From Rhodospirillaceae bacterium (lineage in GTDB: Bacteria > Pseudomonadota > Alphaproteobacteria > DSM-16000 > Inquilinaceae), in NCBI GenBank assembly GCA_020638595.1, contig JACKIG010000010.1, positions 1 through 64,000 on the forward strand: 64,000 bases of DNA, written 5' to 3'. This document shows positions 25,061 to 32,579 of this stretch, in pieces; the first letter of the stretch is position 1, and every line of letters starts with the position of its first letter. The position numbers and the translations under genes are program-made. The notes under the pieces were generated by a model. It saw nothing but the letters and a program-made list of their open reading frames with translations, was not told the DNA's origin and did not search any database.

Positions 25061-25127
25061 GCCACCGGCCCCAGTGCTGCGCCGACCGCGACGCCTGCGT
25101 CCGCCGGCGCCGCCGGCGGTCTGCGGA

Positions 25128-25589
25128 TCAGTAGGCCTCGGTGATCAGGATCTGCGCTGGAATGCCGCGGCCGCCGCCGTAGCTGCCCAGCCAGATGTCG
25201 TACTGCCCGCTCTGCGGCCCGGTGAAGGTCATGCCCGGATTGGTCCCGTCCCAGTCGTCGTTGCAGTACCAGTTGCCGTCGGGGGTGTTGACGATCAGCG
25301 TCGTGTCCGCAGCGCTGCGGGCATAGATGGTCAGGTTGTAGCCGCCGGCATTGTAATAGATGCGCAGGTCCGGCGCGTTGGCCATCGTGCCGAAGCAGCT
25401 TCCGCCCAGCACTTGTTCGGCCTGCAACGTGCCGCCGGCGGTCACGTTGTGCACGTAGGGATCGGGCGTGAAACCGGCATTGATGGTCACAGCGCCGAAA
25501 GCCGGCGGTTGGCGCCAGTCCTGGGCCATGGCGGCCCAGCTTCCGGTTGCGATTGCCGCCGCAGTCATGGTCGCCAGGAACGCACGCAT
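25128..25589 (-). CDS. Secreted PPC-like beta-sandwich protein
   Basis: 153 residues: signal peptide (1-22, ending A-M-A), then a compact domain with N-T-P-D-G-N-W-Y-C-N-D-D and G-Q-Y-D-I-W-L-G-S-Y-G-G-G near the C-terminus, the pattern of bacterial pre-peptidase C-terminal (PPC) beta-sandwich domains here standing alone. Two cysteines could form a disulphide. Function unknown; probably periplasmic or secreted. Confidence 0.7.
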   Translation of the reverse strand: MRAFLATMTAAAIATGSWAAMAQDWRQPPAFGAVTINAGFTPDPYVHNVTAGGTLQAEQVLGGSCFGTMANAPDLRIYYNAGGYNLTIYARSAADTTLIVNTPDGNWYCNDDWDGTNPGMTFTGPQSGQYDIWLGSYGGGRGIPAQILITEAY

Positions 25590-25813
25590 GGTCGGTCGGT
25601 CCTCCCCTCACCATCGGCGGCCGCCATGGCCGCGGGGGTCACTATGGCCGCACCGAACCGGCCTCGGCAATCGCGTCGAGCGCTCCGGCCCCTGGGGGCA
25701 GGTTCAATTCAGCACATGCGGACCGCTGAACCGTCCCCCGCGCGTTTTCCCGTCCGGGCAAAGTCCCTGATAGTTTAGCGTCTTCTTAATACCGCGCCGG
25801 TAGGATCCAAGTC

Positions 25814-27367
25814 ATGTCGGGTGCCGCCAAGCGGGCGTCTCCCAAAGCACCAGCCCGGGAGTGCGCGGAAATCATGTTCGGATGGATGCGAGGATCTAAC
25901 GAAAAGCGTGTACTGCAAGCGTTCCAGCGCTCGCAAGCGATCATCGAATTCAATCTCGATGGCACCATCATCACCGCCAACGAGAATTTCCTTTCGGCGA
26001 TGGGCTATACGCTGTCGGAAATCCAGGGCCGCCACCACCGCATCTTCGTGGACCCCAAGGACGCAAGCTCGCCCGCCTATGCGGAATTCTGGGAAGAGCT
26101 GCGCCAGGGCCGGTTCAGGGCCGACGAGTTCAGGCGCATCGGCAAGAACGGGAAGGAGGTCTGGATCCAGGCGTCCTACAACCCGGTACTGGGCCGCAAC
26201 GGGCGCCCGATCAAGGTGGTGAAGATCGCAACGGATGTGACCGCCCAGACGCTGCGCAATGCCGACTATCGCGGCCAGCTTGCCGCCATCGGCAAGTCGC
26301 AGGCGGTGATCGAATTCGACCTGGACGGCACGATCCTGGGCGCCAACGAGAACTTCCTTGCGGCGATGGGCTATGCCCTGTCCGACATCCAGGGCAAGCA
26401 TCACCGGATGTTCGTCGACCGGGACTACGCGAATTCCACCGGGTATTCGGATTTCTGGGCGGCGCTGCGGCGGGGCGAGTTCAAGGCCGGCGAATTCAAG
26501 CGCCTGGGCCGCAACGGCAAGGAGGTCTGGATCCAGGCGACCTACAATCCGATCTTCGACCCGCAGGGCCGGCCGTTCAAGGTGGTGAAGTACGCCACCG
26601 ACGTCACCGCCATGGTCGAGCGCCGGCACGAGGTCGACCGGATCGGCCGCCAGGTCGACGCGGCGCTGGAGCGGATCGTCGGGGCAGTGGCAACGACCAG
26701 CGAACAGTCCGACAGGGCGTCCAACGGCGCGGCCGAAACGGCAAGCACGGTTCAGGCCGTCGCCTCCGCCGCCACCGAATTCGATGCCTCCACCCAGGAG
26801 ATCGCCCGCAGCATGGCGGCTTCACGCACGGCGGTGGAACACACGCTGGAGGAAAGCCAGGCGGCGGACCATGCCACGCAGGCCCTGACGAAGGCGGCCG
26901 CGGCGATGAGCGGGATCGTGGAGATCATCCAGACCATCGCCTCGCAGATCAACCTGCTGGCCCTGAACGCCACGATCGAATCCGCGCGCGCGGGCGAGGC
27001 CGGCAAGGGCTTTGCCGTGGTGGCCACCGAAGTGAAGACCCTGGCCAACCAGGTGGCGGCGGCGACCGGCCAGATCTCCGGCGAGATCACCAATGTGCAG
27101 ATGGTCTCCAGCGACGTGGTGCAGCGCCTGCAGGCGATCAGCAACGGCATCGTGACGGTGCGCGAAAGCGTGACCATCGTCGCCGGGGCGATCGAGGAAC
27201 AGGCGGCGACCAGCCAGGAGATCACGGGCAACATGCAGAATGCCTCCACCGCCGTGAACGAGATCGGCTCCAGCCTCGAGGGCGTGATGTCGTCCATCAA
27301 CGTGGCGAAATCGGCGGCCGAGGAAGGGATCGTCCTCTATCGCAGCCTGGAACGCGGGGCAGCCTGA
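25814..27367 (+). CDS. Cytoplasmic chemoreceptor with two PAS domains
   Basis: 517 residues, no transmembrane helix or HAMP. Two tandem PAS domains (about 35-155 and 160-280) are close repeats, each with S-Q-A-(I/V)-I-E-F-(N/D)-L-D-G-T-I and a C-terminal G-K-E-V-W-I-Q-A-(S/T)-Y-N-P. A methyl-accepting signalling domain follows, with tip motif I-N-L-L-A-L-N-A-T-I-E-S-A-R-A-G-E-A-G-K-G near 395. It likely senses an internal redox or energy signal through PAS-bound cofactor and feeds a CheA pathway whose genes are not in view. Confidence 0.92.
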   Translation: MSGAAKRASPKAPARECAEIMFGWMRGSNEKRVLQAFQRSQAIIEFNLDGTIITANENFLSAMGYTLSEIQGRHHRIFVDPKDASSPAYAEFWEELRQGRFRADEFRRIGKNGKEVWIQASYNPVLGRNGRPIKVVKIATDVTAQTLRNADYRGQLAAIGKSQAVIEFDLDGTILGANENFLAAMGYALSDIQGKHHRMFVDRDYANSTGYSDFWAALRRGEFKAGEFKRLGRNGKEVWIQATYNPIFDPQGRPFKVVKYATDVTAMVERRHEVDRIGRQVDAALERIVGAVATTSEQSDRASNGAAETASTVQAVASAATEFDASTQEIARSMAASRTAVEHTLEESQAADHATQALTKAAAAMSGIVEIIQTIASQINLLALNATIESARAGEAGKGFAVVATEVKTLANQVAAATGQISGEITNVQMVSSDVVQRLQAISNGIVTVRESVTIVAGAIEEQAATSQEITGNMQNASTAVNEIGSSLEGVMSSINVAKSAAEEGIVLYRSLERGAA

Positions 27368-27589
27368 CACCGCCGGGCCAGAGCAACGCCCAGGCCGGAT
27401 CGAGCGGGGGGAAGAGCCGGACTCTCCTCCCATCCCGCCGTCAAAGGCCGGGGTCAAGTCTTTGATTATCACATCGCCGATGGCGGGCAGGACGGCGCCA
27501 TGGCCTCACTGCTGCCGCGATTTGGCCGCATGCAGCCCGCGCTTGCCCGTTTGCCGGCCCGCGGGGCCGGTCGTGAGGGACGAACCGTC

Positions 27590-28594
27590 GTGAAGGCCGT
27601 GCGATTCCTGAGCTGGCTTGCCGCCGTGGGGGCGGTGGTGCTGACGGCGGGTGCCGCCCTGTCGCCGCACACCCCCGGTGCGGCGCTGTTGAACAACGTG
27701 CTGCTGCAGGTCGCCACCGGCACGCTGGGCCTGGTCGTGCTGCTGGTGCTGTTGCGCCGCTGGCGCCCGGCGCTGCTGACCGTAGCGATGCTGGCCTGCC
27801 AGGCCGTGCTGCTGGCACCCGGTGCGGACCTCGGCGGCATAGCATCCGCCGCCCGGGCCTCGGCCGCCGGGCCGGTGCGTGTCGTCGCCTACAATCTGCT
27901 CTACGCCAACCACGACCATGCCCGCAGCCTGGACTTCCTGCGGCACGAGGCCGCCGATGTCGTCCTGCTGGAGGAAGTGACGCCGGAATGGGCCGGCGCG
28001 CTGGAGGGGCTGGACGACGTCTATCCCTATCGCATCCAGTGCGCCTATCGGCGCGGCTGCTTCCTGGCGCTGCTGTCGCGCATTCCGCTGGACCGGGCGG
28101 CGGCCGGCTTCACGGCTGACGGCATCACGCCGGTGGTGGAAGCGGTGGTTACGCTGGACGACCGGCCGGTGCGGGTGGTGGGCACGCATATCACCCATGG
28201 CCTCTACCGCGGCGGCTTTGCCTATCAGGCCCGGCAGCTCGACAGCCTGGCCCGGCACCTGAACGCAAGCGACATGCCGACGGTTCTGGGCGGCGATTTC
28301 AACATGGCGCCATGGGCGCCGCGGCTGCTGGCGCTCGCCCGGGACACCGGCCTTGCCGTCACTCCCGGGCTGGCCGGCACCTGGCCGGCCTCGCTGCCGG
28401 TACCGGCGCGCGTGCCGATCGACCATGTGCTGGTCAGCGCCGACCTGCGCGCCGACACCCGCACGGTCGGCCCCGACCTCGGCTCCGACCACCGCCCGGT
28501 CACGGTGACGCTCAGCTTCACCCCCACCGACCCAAGGCCCAGCCGTTGCACCGACCAGACGTCGGCGCTAGGCTGCGAAGCCACGTCCCCGTAG
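27590..28594 (+). CDS. Endonuclease/exonuclease/phosphatase-family membrane protein
   Basis: 334 residues from a GTG preceded by GAGGGA; longer starts upstream (27500 or 27533) remain possible. Three N-terminal hydrophobic segments (about 3-90) precede an EEP domain with N-L-L-Y-A-N, E-E-V-T-P-E, G-T-H-I-T-H, G-G-D-F-N-M and terminal G-S-D-H-R-P-V. This composition is that of the EEP family proteins anchored in the inner membrane. The stop codon lies inside the adjacent tRNA gene. Confidence 0.85.
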   Translation: MKAVRFLSWLAAVGAVVLTAGAALSPHTPGAALLNNVLLQVATGTLGLVVLLVLLRRWRPALLTVAMLACQAVLLAPGADLGGIASAARASAAGPVRVVAYNLLYANHDHARSLDFLRHEAADVVLLEEVTPEWAGALEGLDDVYPYRIQCAYRRGCFLALLSRIPLDRAAAGFTADGITPVVEAVVTLDDRPVRVVGTHITHGLYRGGFAYQARQLDSLARHLNASDMPTVLGGDFNMAPWAPRLLALARDTGLAVTPGLAGTWPASLPVPARVPIDHVLVSADLRADTRTVGPDLGSDHRPVTVTLSFTPTDPRPSRCTDQTSALGCEATSP

Positions 28595-28661
28595 CTCAGC
28601 AGGATAGAGCACCAGATTCCTAATCTGGGGGTCGCAGGTTCGAATCCTGCCGGGGACGCCA
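28585..28661 (+). tRNA. tRNA-Arg (anticodon CCU)
   Basis: A 77-nt cloverleaf with 7-bp acceptor GTCCCCG/CGGGGAC, D-arm AGCTCAGC, anticodon stem CCAGA/TCTGG around loop TTCCTAA (anticodon CCU, decoding AGG), T-arm GGTTCGAATC and encoded 3' CCA. Its 3' 45 bp recur at 40752-40796, identifying it as the integration target of the element to the right. Confidence 0.95.
28617..28661. repeat. Left attachment site (att core in intact tRNA)
   Basis: 45-bp core from the anticodon loop to the 3' CCA of tRNA-Arg, identical to the copy at 40752-40796. The full tRNA is kept at this end. Confidence 0.9.
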
Positions 28662-28714
28662 ACGAAATCAAGACGATAACCCAAAATTTGGAAGTGGAGT
28701 GGAGCGAGAAAAGT

Positions 28715-28740
28715 CTTCGGGGTAACGAAAGGGGTAACGG
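28715..28740. promoter_or_regulatory. Left arm-type integrase sites
   Basis: Two direct copies of GGGGTAAC (28719-28726 and 28731-28738) preceded by CTTC lie 60 bp inside the left repeat. Nearly the same block occurs inside the right end (40594-40620), as expected of integrase arm-binding sites. Confidence 0.6.
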
Positions 28741-28749
28741 GACGCCTGT

Positions 28750-28983
28750 ATGATGTCCGAGGAAGACGAGATCATGGCGGCCCGCGAACTCGTGCCCAAG
28801 GCCACCCGCGTGTTGGCGGAGATTGCCAGGACCGGGGACGGCGAAGCCGCTGCCCGCGCTATCGCCAATCTGCACTCTCGCGGATTCATCGATACGCCGA
28901 CTCCGTCGGACGATCAGCTGCTGAGTATCGAGAACATGACCGATGACGAGATCAAGGCGATTCTCTGGGCGCAGATGCACTGA
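28750..28983 (+). CDS. Small hypothetical protein at left end of element
   Basis: 77 residues, acidic, predicted mostly helical (A-R-E-L-V-P-K-A-T-R-V-L-A-E-I-A-R, then a second helix, and a C-terminal D-D-E-I-K-A-I-L-W). Two adjacent ATGs are possible starts; no strong Shine-Dalgarno is seen. No family recognised. It runs opposite to most element genes and may be cargo or a control gene. Confidence 0.55.
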   Translation: MMSEEDEIMAARELVPKATRVLAEIARTGDGEAAARAIANLHSRGFIDTPTPSDDQLLSIENMTDDEIKAILWAQMH

Positions 28984-29044
28984 CACAAGTTCCCGGTGCC
29001 ACTGCTGACCGGCCCGTGCGGCTGTCTAACGTATTGGGAGCCCG

Positions 29045-29296
29045 ATGCGAATGTTAAAAGCGGATGCGAAACGCGAGATACAAGAAGAATTCCGGCAATG
29101 GCGGCTACAGAAATATGGCCATGAGGATAAGATCTGGACTGTCGATGCGCTGAAATTCTTTACATATTTGCAGAAAGAGAAGAACCATCTTCTTGATTTC
29201 AGGGGCGGGCATCACGACAAGTGGCAGGATGTTGCCTCATTTCTGACGGAAGCCGGACTCATAGGGGATGTTCGGCCTTCGGGTCGTATCTCATAG
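29045..29296 (+). CDS. Small hypothetical protein, lower-GC cargo-type gene
   Basis: 83 residues, charged and rich in Lys, Glu and aromatic residues (K-I-W-T-V-D-A-L-K-F-F-T-Y-L). GGGAG lies just upstream of the ATG. Base composition is clearly lower in GC than the neighbours, pointing to a different origin. No family recognised; it converges on the HTH gene. Confidence 0.6.
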   Translation: MRMLKADAKREIQEEFRQWRLQKYGHEDKIWTVDALKFFTYLQKEKNHLLDFRGGHHDKWQDVASFLTEAGLIGDVRPSGRIS

Positions 29297-29401
29297 GCGC
29301 CTCACGCCGTGCCAGGACACGCGATCGGCCGCCGGGGTGAAGACCATAGCCGCCTGCCCCTGATCGCGCATGGCAGGGGCGCTGGCGCAGCGGGGCGGCC
29401 A

Positions 29402-30004
29402 TTACCGCAGCTTTCGCCGGACTTCGAGCTTGGGCTGCTCGGTAGGGTCCGGCAGGGCTGCGGCAGCACGCTTGAGCCAGTCGGTGGGATCGGGCGTCGG
29501 CGCCGGTTCCACCGTCTCGTCCGCAGGGATGATCCGCCCGCCGACAGGGGCGCCCGGCTCCGGCCTGGGCTCTGCCGGTTGCTCCTGGGCTGCCGCCGGC
29601 TTCTTGAACATGGCCAGCGCATCGGCCGGCGGGACCGGGCGGGGTACGTTGTCGATCTTGCGGGCCGGCAGGGACACGTCCTCCACCTGCGATGTGAATG
29701 CCCGCATCCTCGGTCCCGTCGCCGGATCGCTACTGGAAGCCATGGCGGGCGGGCTGCCGAGCCTGCGGGCTGCCCCCCTCATGATGTCGTACTTGTCGCG
29801 GGTGGTGTCCCAAAGCGGCGCGGGAACTCCGCCCAACTTCACGTAGGCGATGGCCAGCAGCGCCACCGGCTCCGGGATCGGCGACGTGCCCGCCGTGTAG
29901 CGCTGGAGCTGCCGGAGCGAGATGCCCAGCGCCTTGGCCGTGTGCTGCCCGGCCCGGTTGAGATTGAGCCGGCCCAGCAGGCGGCAGAACTGGTCAGCGT
30001 TCAT
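29402..30004 (-). CDS. HTH protein with disordered Pro-rich tail
   Basis: 200 residues. The N-terminal ~60 residues form a Cro/C1-like helix-turn-helix (N-R-A-G-Q-H-T-A-K-A-L-G-I-S-L-R-Q-L-Q-R-Y); the rest is Pro/Ala-rich with no recognisable domain. Repeated TACGTCA sites lie just upstream. It is the last gene of the leftward series and may regulate the element. Confidence 0.7.
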   Translation of the reverse strand: MNADQFCRLLGRLNLNRAGQHTAKALGISLRQLQRYTAGTSPIPEPVALLAIAYVKLGGVPAPLWDTTRDKYDIMRGAARRLGSPPAMASSSDPATGPRMRAFTSQVEDVSLPARKIDNVPRPVPPADALAMFKKPAAAQEQPAEPRPEPGAPVGGRIIPADETVEPAPTPDPTDWLKRAAAALPDPTEQPKLEVRRKLR

Positions 30005-30006
30005 GG

Positions 30007-30035
30007 TACGTCATCCCGTCATAGACCATACGTCA
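30007..30035. promoter_or_regulatory. TACGTCA direct repeats upstream of HTH gene
   Basis: Two TACGTCA heptamers, 22 bp apart start to start (about two helical turns), lie directly upstream of the HTH gene; candidate operator for that protein or another element regulator. Confidence 0.4.
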
Positions 30036-30124
30036 GCTTGGCATATGGCCTCGGCGTGGCCCATCTGCGCCAACAGTTGCCCGGCCTTCCGTCCCGCTCG
30101 CAGTCGGATCTCGCAGGCGCGGCG

Positions 30125-30595
30125 TCAGTCTGCCGTCACGGCATCGGCGAGCGCCACCTGCGTAGCTGCGCCCATGGCGGGCGGCCGGCCGCGGAACGGC
30201 GGCGCGGGCCGGCAGGCGATGGGATCATCGTGAAACCGGACCCAAGTCGGGAATTGCCCTGTCACCTTCGGCCATCCGACGGCGCCCCGAAGTCGTGGCA
30301 GGCGGCGGGCGACGGCGGACGGGGCGCGGCCAAGCTCGGCAGCCAGGTCTTCCACCGGGCGGCCGGCGGCTTCGCCTTTCCGCAGTATTTCGTCTTCGGC
30401 AGGGGTCCACGGTCGGGCAGGGTGCGGCGCCAAGCCGAGCACTTTTAGCCGGTGGGCGACGCTGCCGCCCCCCCGATCGCGCAGCAGTTCCATGGTGATT
30501 TCGGCGATGCTCCAGCCGCGGGCGTGGCCCTGCCGCAGCAGATCGTCGTCCGCTTTCGACCATGTGACGCAGGCGTTGCCGGCGGCCCTCGTCAT
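30125..30595 (-). CDS. Protein with two Myb/SANT-like HTH repeats
   Basis: 156 residues. Two successive segments look like Myb/SANT-type helical DNA-binding units: T-W-S-K-A-D-D-D-L-L-R-Q...W-S-I-A-E-I (about 10-40) and P-W-T-P-A-E-D-E-I-L-R-K...L-G-R-A-P-S-A-V-A-R-R-L (about 62-100). Spaced Trp residues and the acidic-hydrophobic pattern support this. The ATG overlaps the stop of a 30-codon ORF upstream in ATGA. A role in element regulation or DNA recognition is inference. Confidence 0.65.
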   Translation of the reverse strand: MTRAAGNACVTWSKADDDLLRQGHARGWSIAEITMELLRDRGGGSVAHRLKVLGLAPHPARPWTPAEDEILRKGEAAGRPVEDLAAELGRAPSAVARRLPRLRGAVGWPKVTGQFPTWVRFHDDPIACRPAPPFRGRPPAMGAATQVALADAVTAD

Positions 30596-30684
30596 GCCGC
30601 CCGCCGGGTGTCGGCATCGATGCTGTAGCGTTCCCGCACGGCGTCCGCCATCAAGATCCGCGGCCCAGTCGTCATGCCGTCCAT
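30592..30684 (-). CDS. 30-residue micro-ORF between RuvC-like and Myb-like genes
   Basis: Begins four bases after the RuvC-like stop and ends in an ATGA overlap with the Myb-like gene. The peptide begins M-D-G-M-T-T-G-P-R and has a charged centre (A-V-R-E-R-Y-S-I-D-A-D). The tight fit on both sides matches the coupling pattern of this cluster. It could be a real small protein or simply a coupling ORF. Confidence 0.45.
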   Translation of the reverse strand: MDGMTTGPRILMADAVRERYSIDADTRRAA

Positions 30685-30688
30685 GGCG

Positions 30689-31240
30689 TCAAGCCGCGGG
30701 CGGTGCGGCAACACCGTGCTCTTTGAGCCCCCATCGCAGCAGGTGCAGCGCGTCGGCTTCGTTGTCGTCGCCGGGCCGGAAGCCGGCCGCCACCGCCGCT
30801 GCCATCATCGCTGCCTTGTCCGCATTGCCCTTGCCCGTCGCATGCCGCTTGATCGTGGCCACGGGTACGCCGCGGTAGGGGATGCCCTCGGCTTCGCACC
30901 ACGCCGACAGGTGGGCGAGAAATCCGCCGTAGGCGTGTGCGGCATCGGTGCCCCGATGTGAGCGGACTTCCTCAAAAAAGACGGCATCGAACGGACCTGG
31001 CAGGTCGCGCAACCACGCGGCGAAGCGGACGAAGCGCATTCCGCCCCCTTCGAAGCGGCCGGAGCGAAATTCCACCGTGCCGCTGGCGATAGCGCCGGGC
31101 GGGGTGCGGATTGCCCAGCCGGTCGAGGTGCCCAGGTCCAAGGCCAGCAGATGCGCCGGCGGGCGCCACTCAGTCGACGGCGCTGCGCTCAACACCGTTC
31201 CGGCATTTGGAACGGCTTGGGGACGTCTAGATCGCGCCAT
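30689..31240 (-). CDS. RuvC-like Holliday-junction/RNase H-fold nuclease
   Basis: 183 residues. Acidic motifs fit the RuvC/RNase H fold: D35 in L-A-L-D-L-G-T-S-T-G-W-A, E90/E91 in F-F-E-E-V, and the C-terminal D-D-N-E-A-D-A-L cluster (158-164). Phages use such enzymes to resolve replication intermediates before packaging. I start at the ATG before A-R-S-R-R-P, which overlaps the upstream small ORF by 14 bp; a longer start exists but lies in that ORF. Confidence 0.78.
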   Translation of the reverse strand: MARSRRPQAVPNAGTVLSAAPSTEWRPPAHLLALDLGTSTGWAIRTPPGAIASGTVEFRSGRFEGGGMRFVRFAAWLRDLPGPFDAVFFEEVRSHRGTDAAHAYGGFLAHLSAWCEAEGIPYRGVPVATIKRHATGKGNADKAAMMAAAVAAGFRPGDDNEADALHLLRWGLKEHGVAAPPAA

Positions 31241-31409
31241 CGCGTTGCAACAGCCGGTCCAGCCGCTGCCGGCCGTTCCGGCGGCCTGCGTCATCATCCG
31301 CGCCTTCCGCGTCATCGGCCGGCCGCGGCGGCAGCCAGCCGGCGCCGACAGGCTGGCGGGCGCCACCGAGAGGCGCTCCGGCGCCGGGCGGGCTGCCGGT
31401 GGCCGGCAT
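31227..31409 (-). CDS. Small Gly/Arg-rich ORF coupled to neighbours
   Basis: 60 residues, Gly/Pro/Arg-rich then charged (A-D-D-A-E-G-A-D-D-D-A-G-R-R). It starts two bases after the upstream stop (TGAGATG) and overlaps the start of the RuvC-like gene. No domain is recognised. The arrangement supports it, the composition does not, so it may not encode a stable protein. Confidence 0.4.
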   Translation of the reverse strand: MPATGSPPGAGAPLGGARQPVGAGWLPPRPADDAEGADDDAGRRNGRQRLDRLLQRDGAI

Positions 31410-31410
31410 C

Positions 31411-31824
31411 TCAGGCGGCCCGCGGCGGCGGCACCGGCAGCGGCGGCAGGCTGGCCATCATCGGCTCAAGCCAAACGCGCCAGACCTTCAAATCCCGCTT
31501 GCGGTCGACCATCTTCTTGGCAGTAACGGTCAGGAATATGTGGCTGTGCCGCTGGCCACCGCCGACATACCACTGCCGTTCCGTTGCCTCTAACTCGCGG
31601 TCAAAGACTCCGAGGCCGTAGGTCGCCCAGACCAGATCGTCGGTGCTCATGGTCGCGGCCATGAGATCGAACCAGGCCTCGGACAGGATTTCTTCCAACG
31701 AGGCTTCCGTCGTCAGCTGCCAGAGCGTCGGCTTGACGCCAACGCTGATGACGGCGTGCATGTCGCCGTTGCGCAGAACAACTGGCTTCCGTTCCTCGGT
31801 GATTTGGGCAGTCTTCGCGGTCAT
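31411..31824 (-). CDS. Hypothetical phage-type protein downstream of terminase
   Basis: 137 residues, soluble, mixed alpha/beta (V-L-R-N-G-D-M-H-A-V-I-S-V-G-V-K-P early; Trp/Arg-rich W-R-V-W-L-E-P near the end). The ATG overlaps the large-terminase nuclease stop as ATGA, with GGAG ten bases upstream, so this start is strongly favoured. No family recognised. Confidence 0.65.
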   Translation of the reverse strand: MTAKTAQITEERKPVVLRNGDMHAVISVGVKPTLWQLTTEASLEEILSEAWFDLMAATMSTDDLVWATYGLGVFDRELEATERQWYVGGGQRHSHIFLTVTAKKMVDRKRDLKVWRVWLEPMMASLPPLPVPPPRAA

Positions 31825-32579
31825 AATACTTGCTCCAATCTGTTGGTCGGACGATGGGTAGGCCGTCGTCCCACCGACGGCGGCTTGGCAAAGCGCAGCG
31901 ACATGATACCGATGCGGGTGGCGGACATGATGTCGTCGTTCTCTTTGACGACGCGGCCATCTTTTCTGTGATAGAGCCTGAATTCCTCGAACCACGCCTT
32001 GAGATGGGCGAAGACCTTGAGCCGGCCGGTTTCCATGCGGGCCAGCATCTCCATTATCCCGGCTTCGATACCGAAGCCGCCGGCCTCATGCGTCGCATGC
32101 GTCGCCAGCAGCCGCAGCCCTTCGCGGCGGTACTGGTCCGCCAAGGATGCCCCGCTGCCCTTGTCGTGCTGGTGGGCATCATGCGGCCATGCCCACGGCA
32201 GCCACTGGTACGATGCCGTACCGCCCCATGGCCGTATCTCTGCGGCGTGAACGGTCGGTGTCGCCTCTCGCTCGCGGTAGCACTCGACCACGTAGACGAT
32301 GTCGTCGTCCCGGTCCCAGGCCAGCTTGACGGCAGCGGTCGGGTGGTCCCAGCCGAAATCCAGGCCACCGATGCAGGCGTAGAAGGGCGGCAGCGGGAAC
32401 GGCCGGCAGGTGATCGCCTCTTCCGAAATCGGAAAGACGCGGCCCGAGCCGAGCATGGGGACGCCCATGGCGCGGGCTTCGCGCTCGTGCGCCGGATAGC
32501 CGGCGACGATCGCCGCCCGGTGCTCCGCCGGGATGTGCTCGGCGTCGTCGATCGTGAGAAAGACCACCACCTTGGTCAT
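31821..32579 (-). CDS. Terminase large subunit, C-terminal nuclease part
   Basis: 252 residues. The RNase H-like nuclease domain includes G-G-L-D-F-G-W-D-H-P-T-A with D74 as a likely metal ligand and I-V-Y-V-V-E downstream. The first residues (L-T-I-D-D-A-E-H-I-P-A-E) match the linker that joins ATPase and nuclease domains in single-chain terminases. Here translation can start at an ATG overlapping the stop of the ATPase ORF (ATGA). It may act as a separate subunit or be fused by frameshifting. Confidence 0.8.
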   Translation of the reverse strand: MTKVVVFLTIDDAEHIPAEHRAAIVAGYPAHEREARAMGVPMLGSGRVFPISEEAITCRPFPLPPFYACIGGLDFGWDHPTAAVKLAWDRDDDIVYVVECYREREATPTVHAAEIRPWGGTASYQWLPWAWPHDAHQHDKGSGASLADQYRREGLRLLATHATHEAGGFGIEAGIMEMLARMETGRLKVFAHLKAWFEEFRLYHRKDGRVVKENDDIMSATRIGIMSLRFAKPPSVGRRPTHRPTNRLEQVL

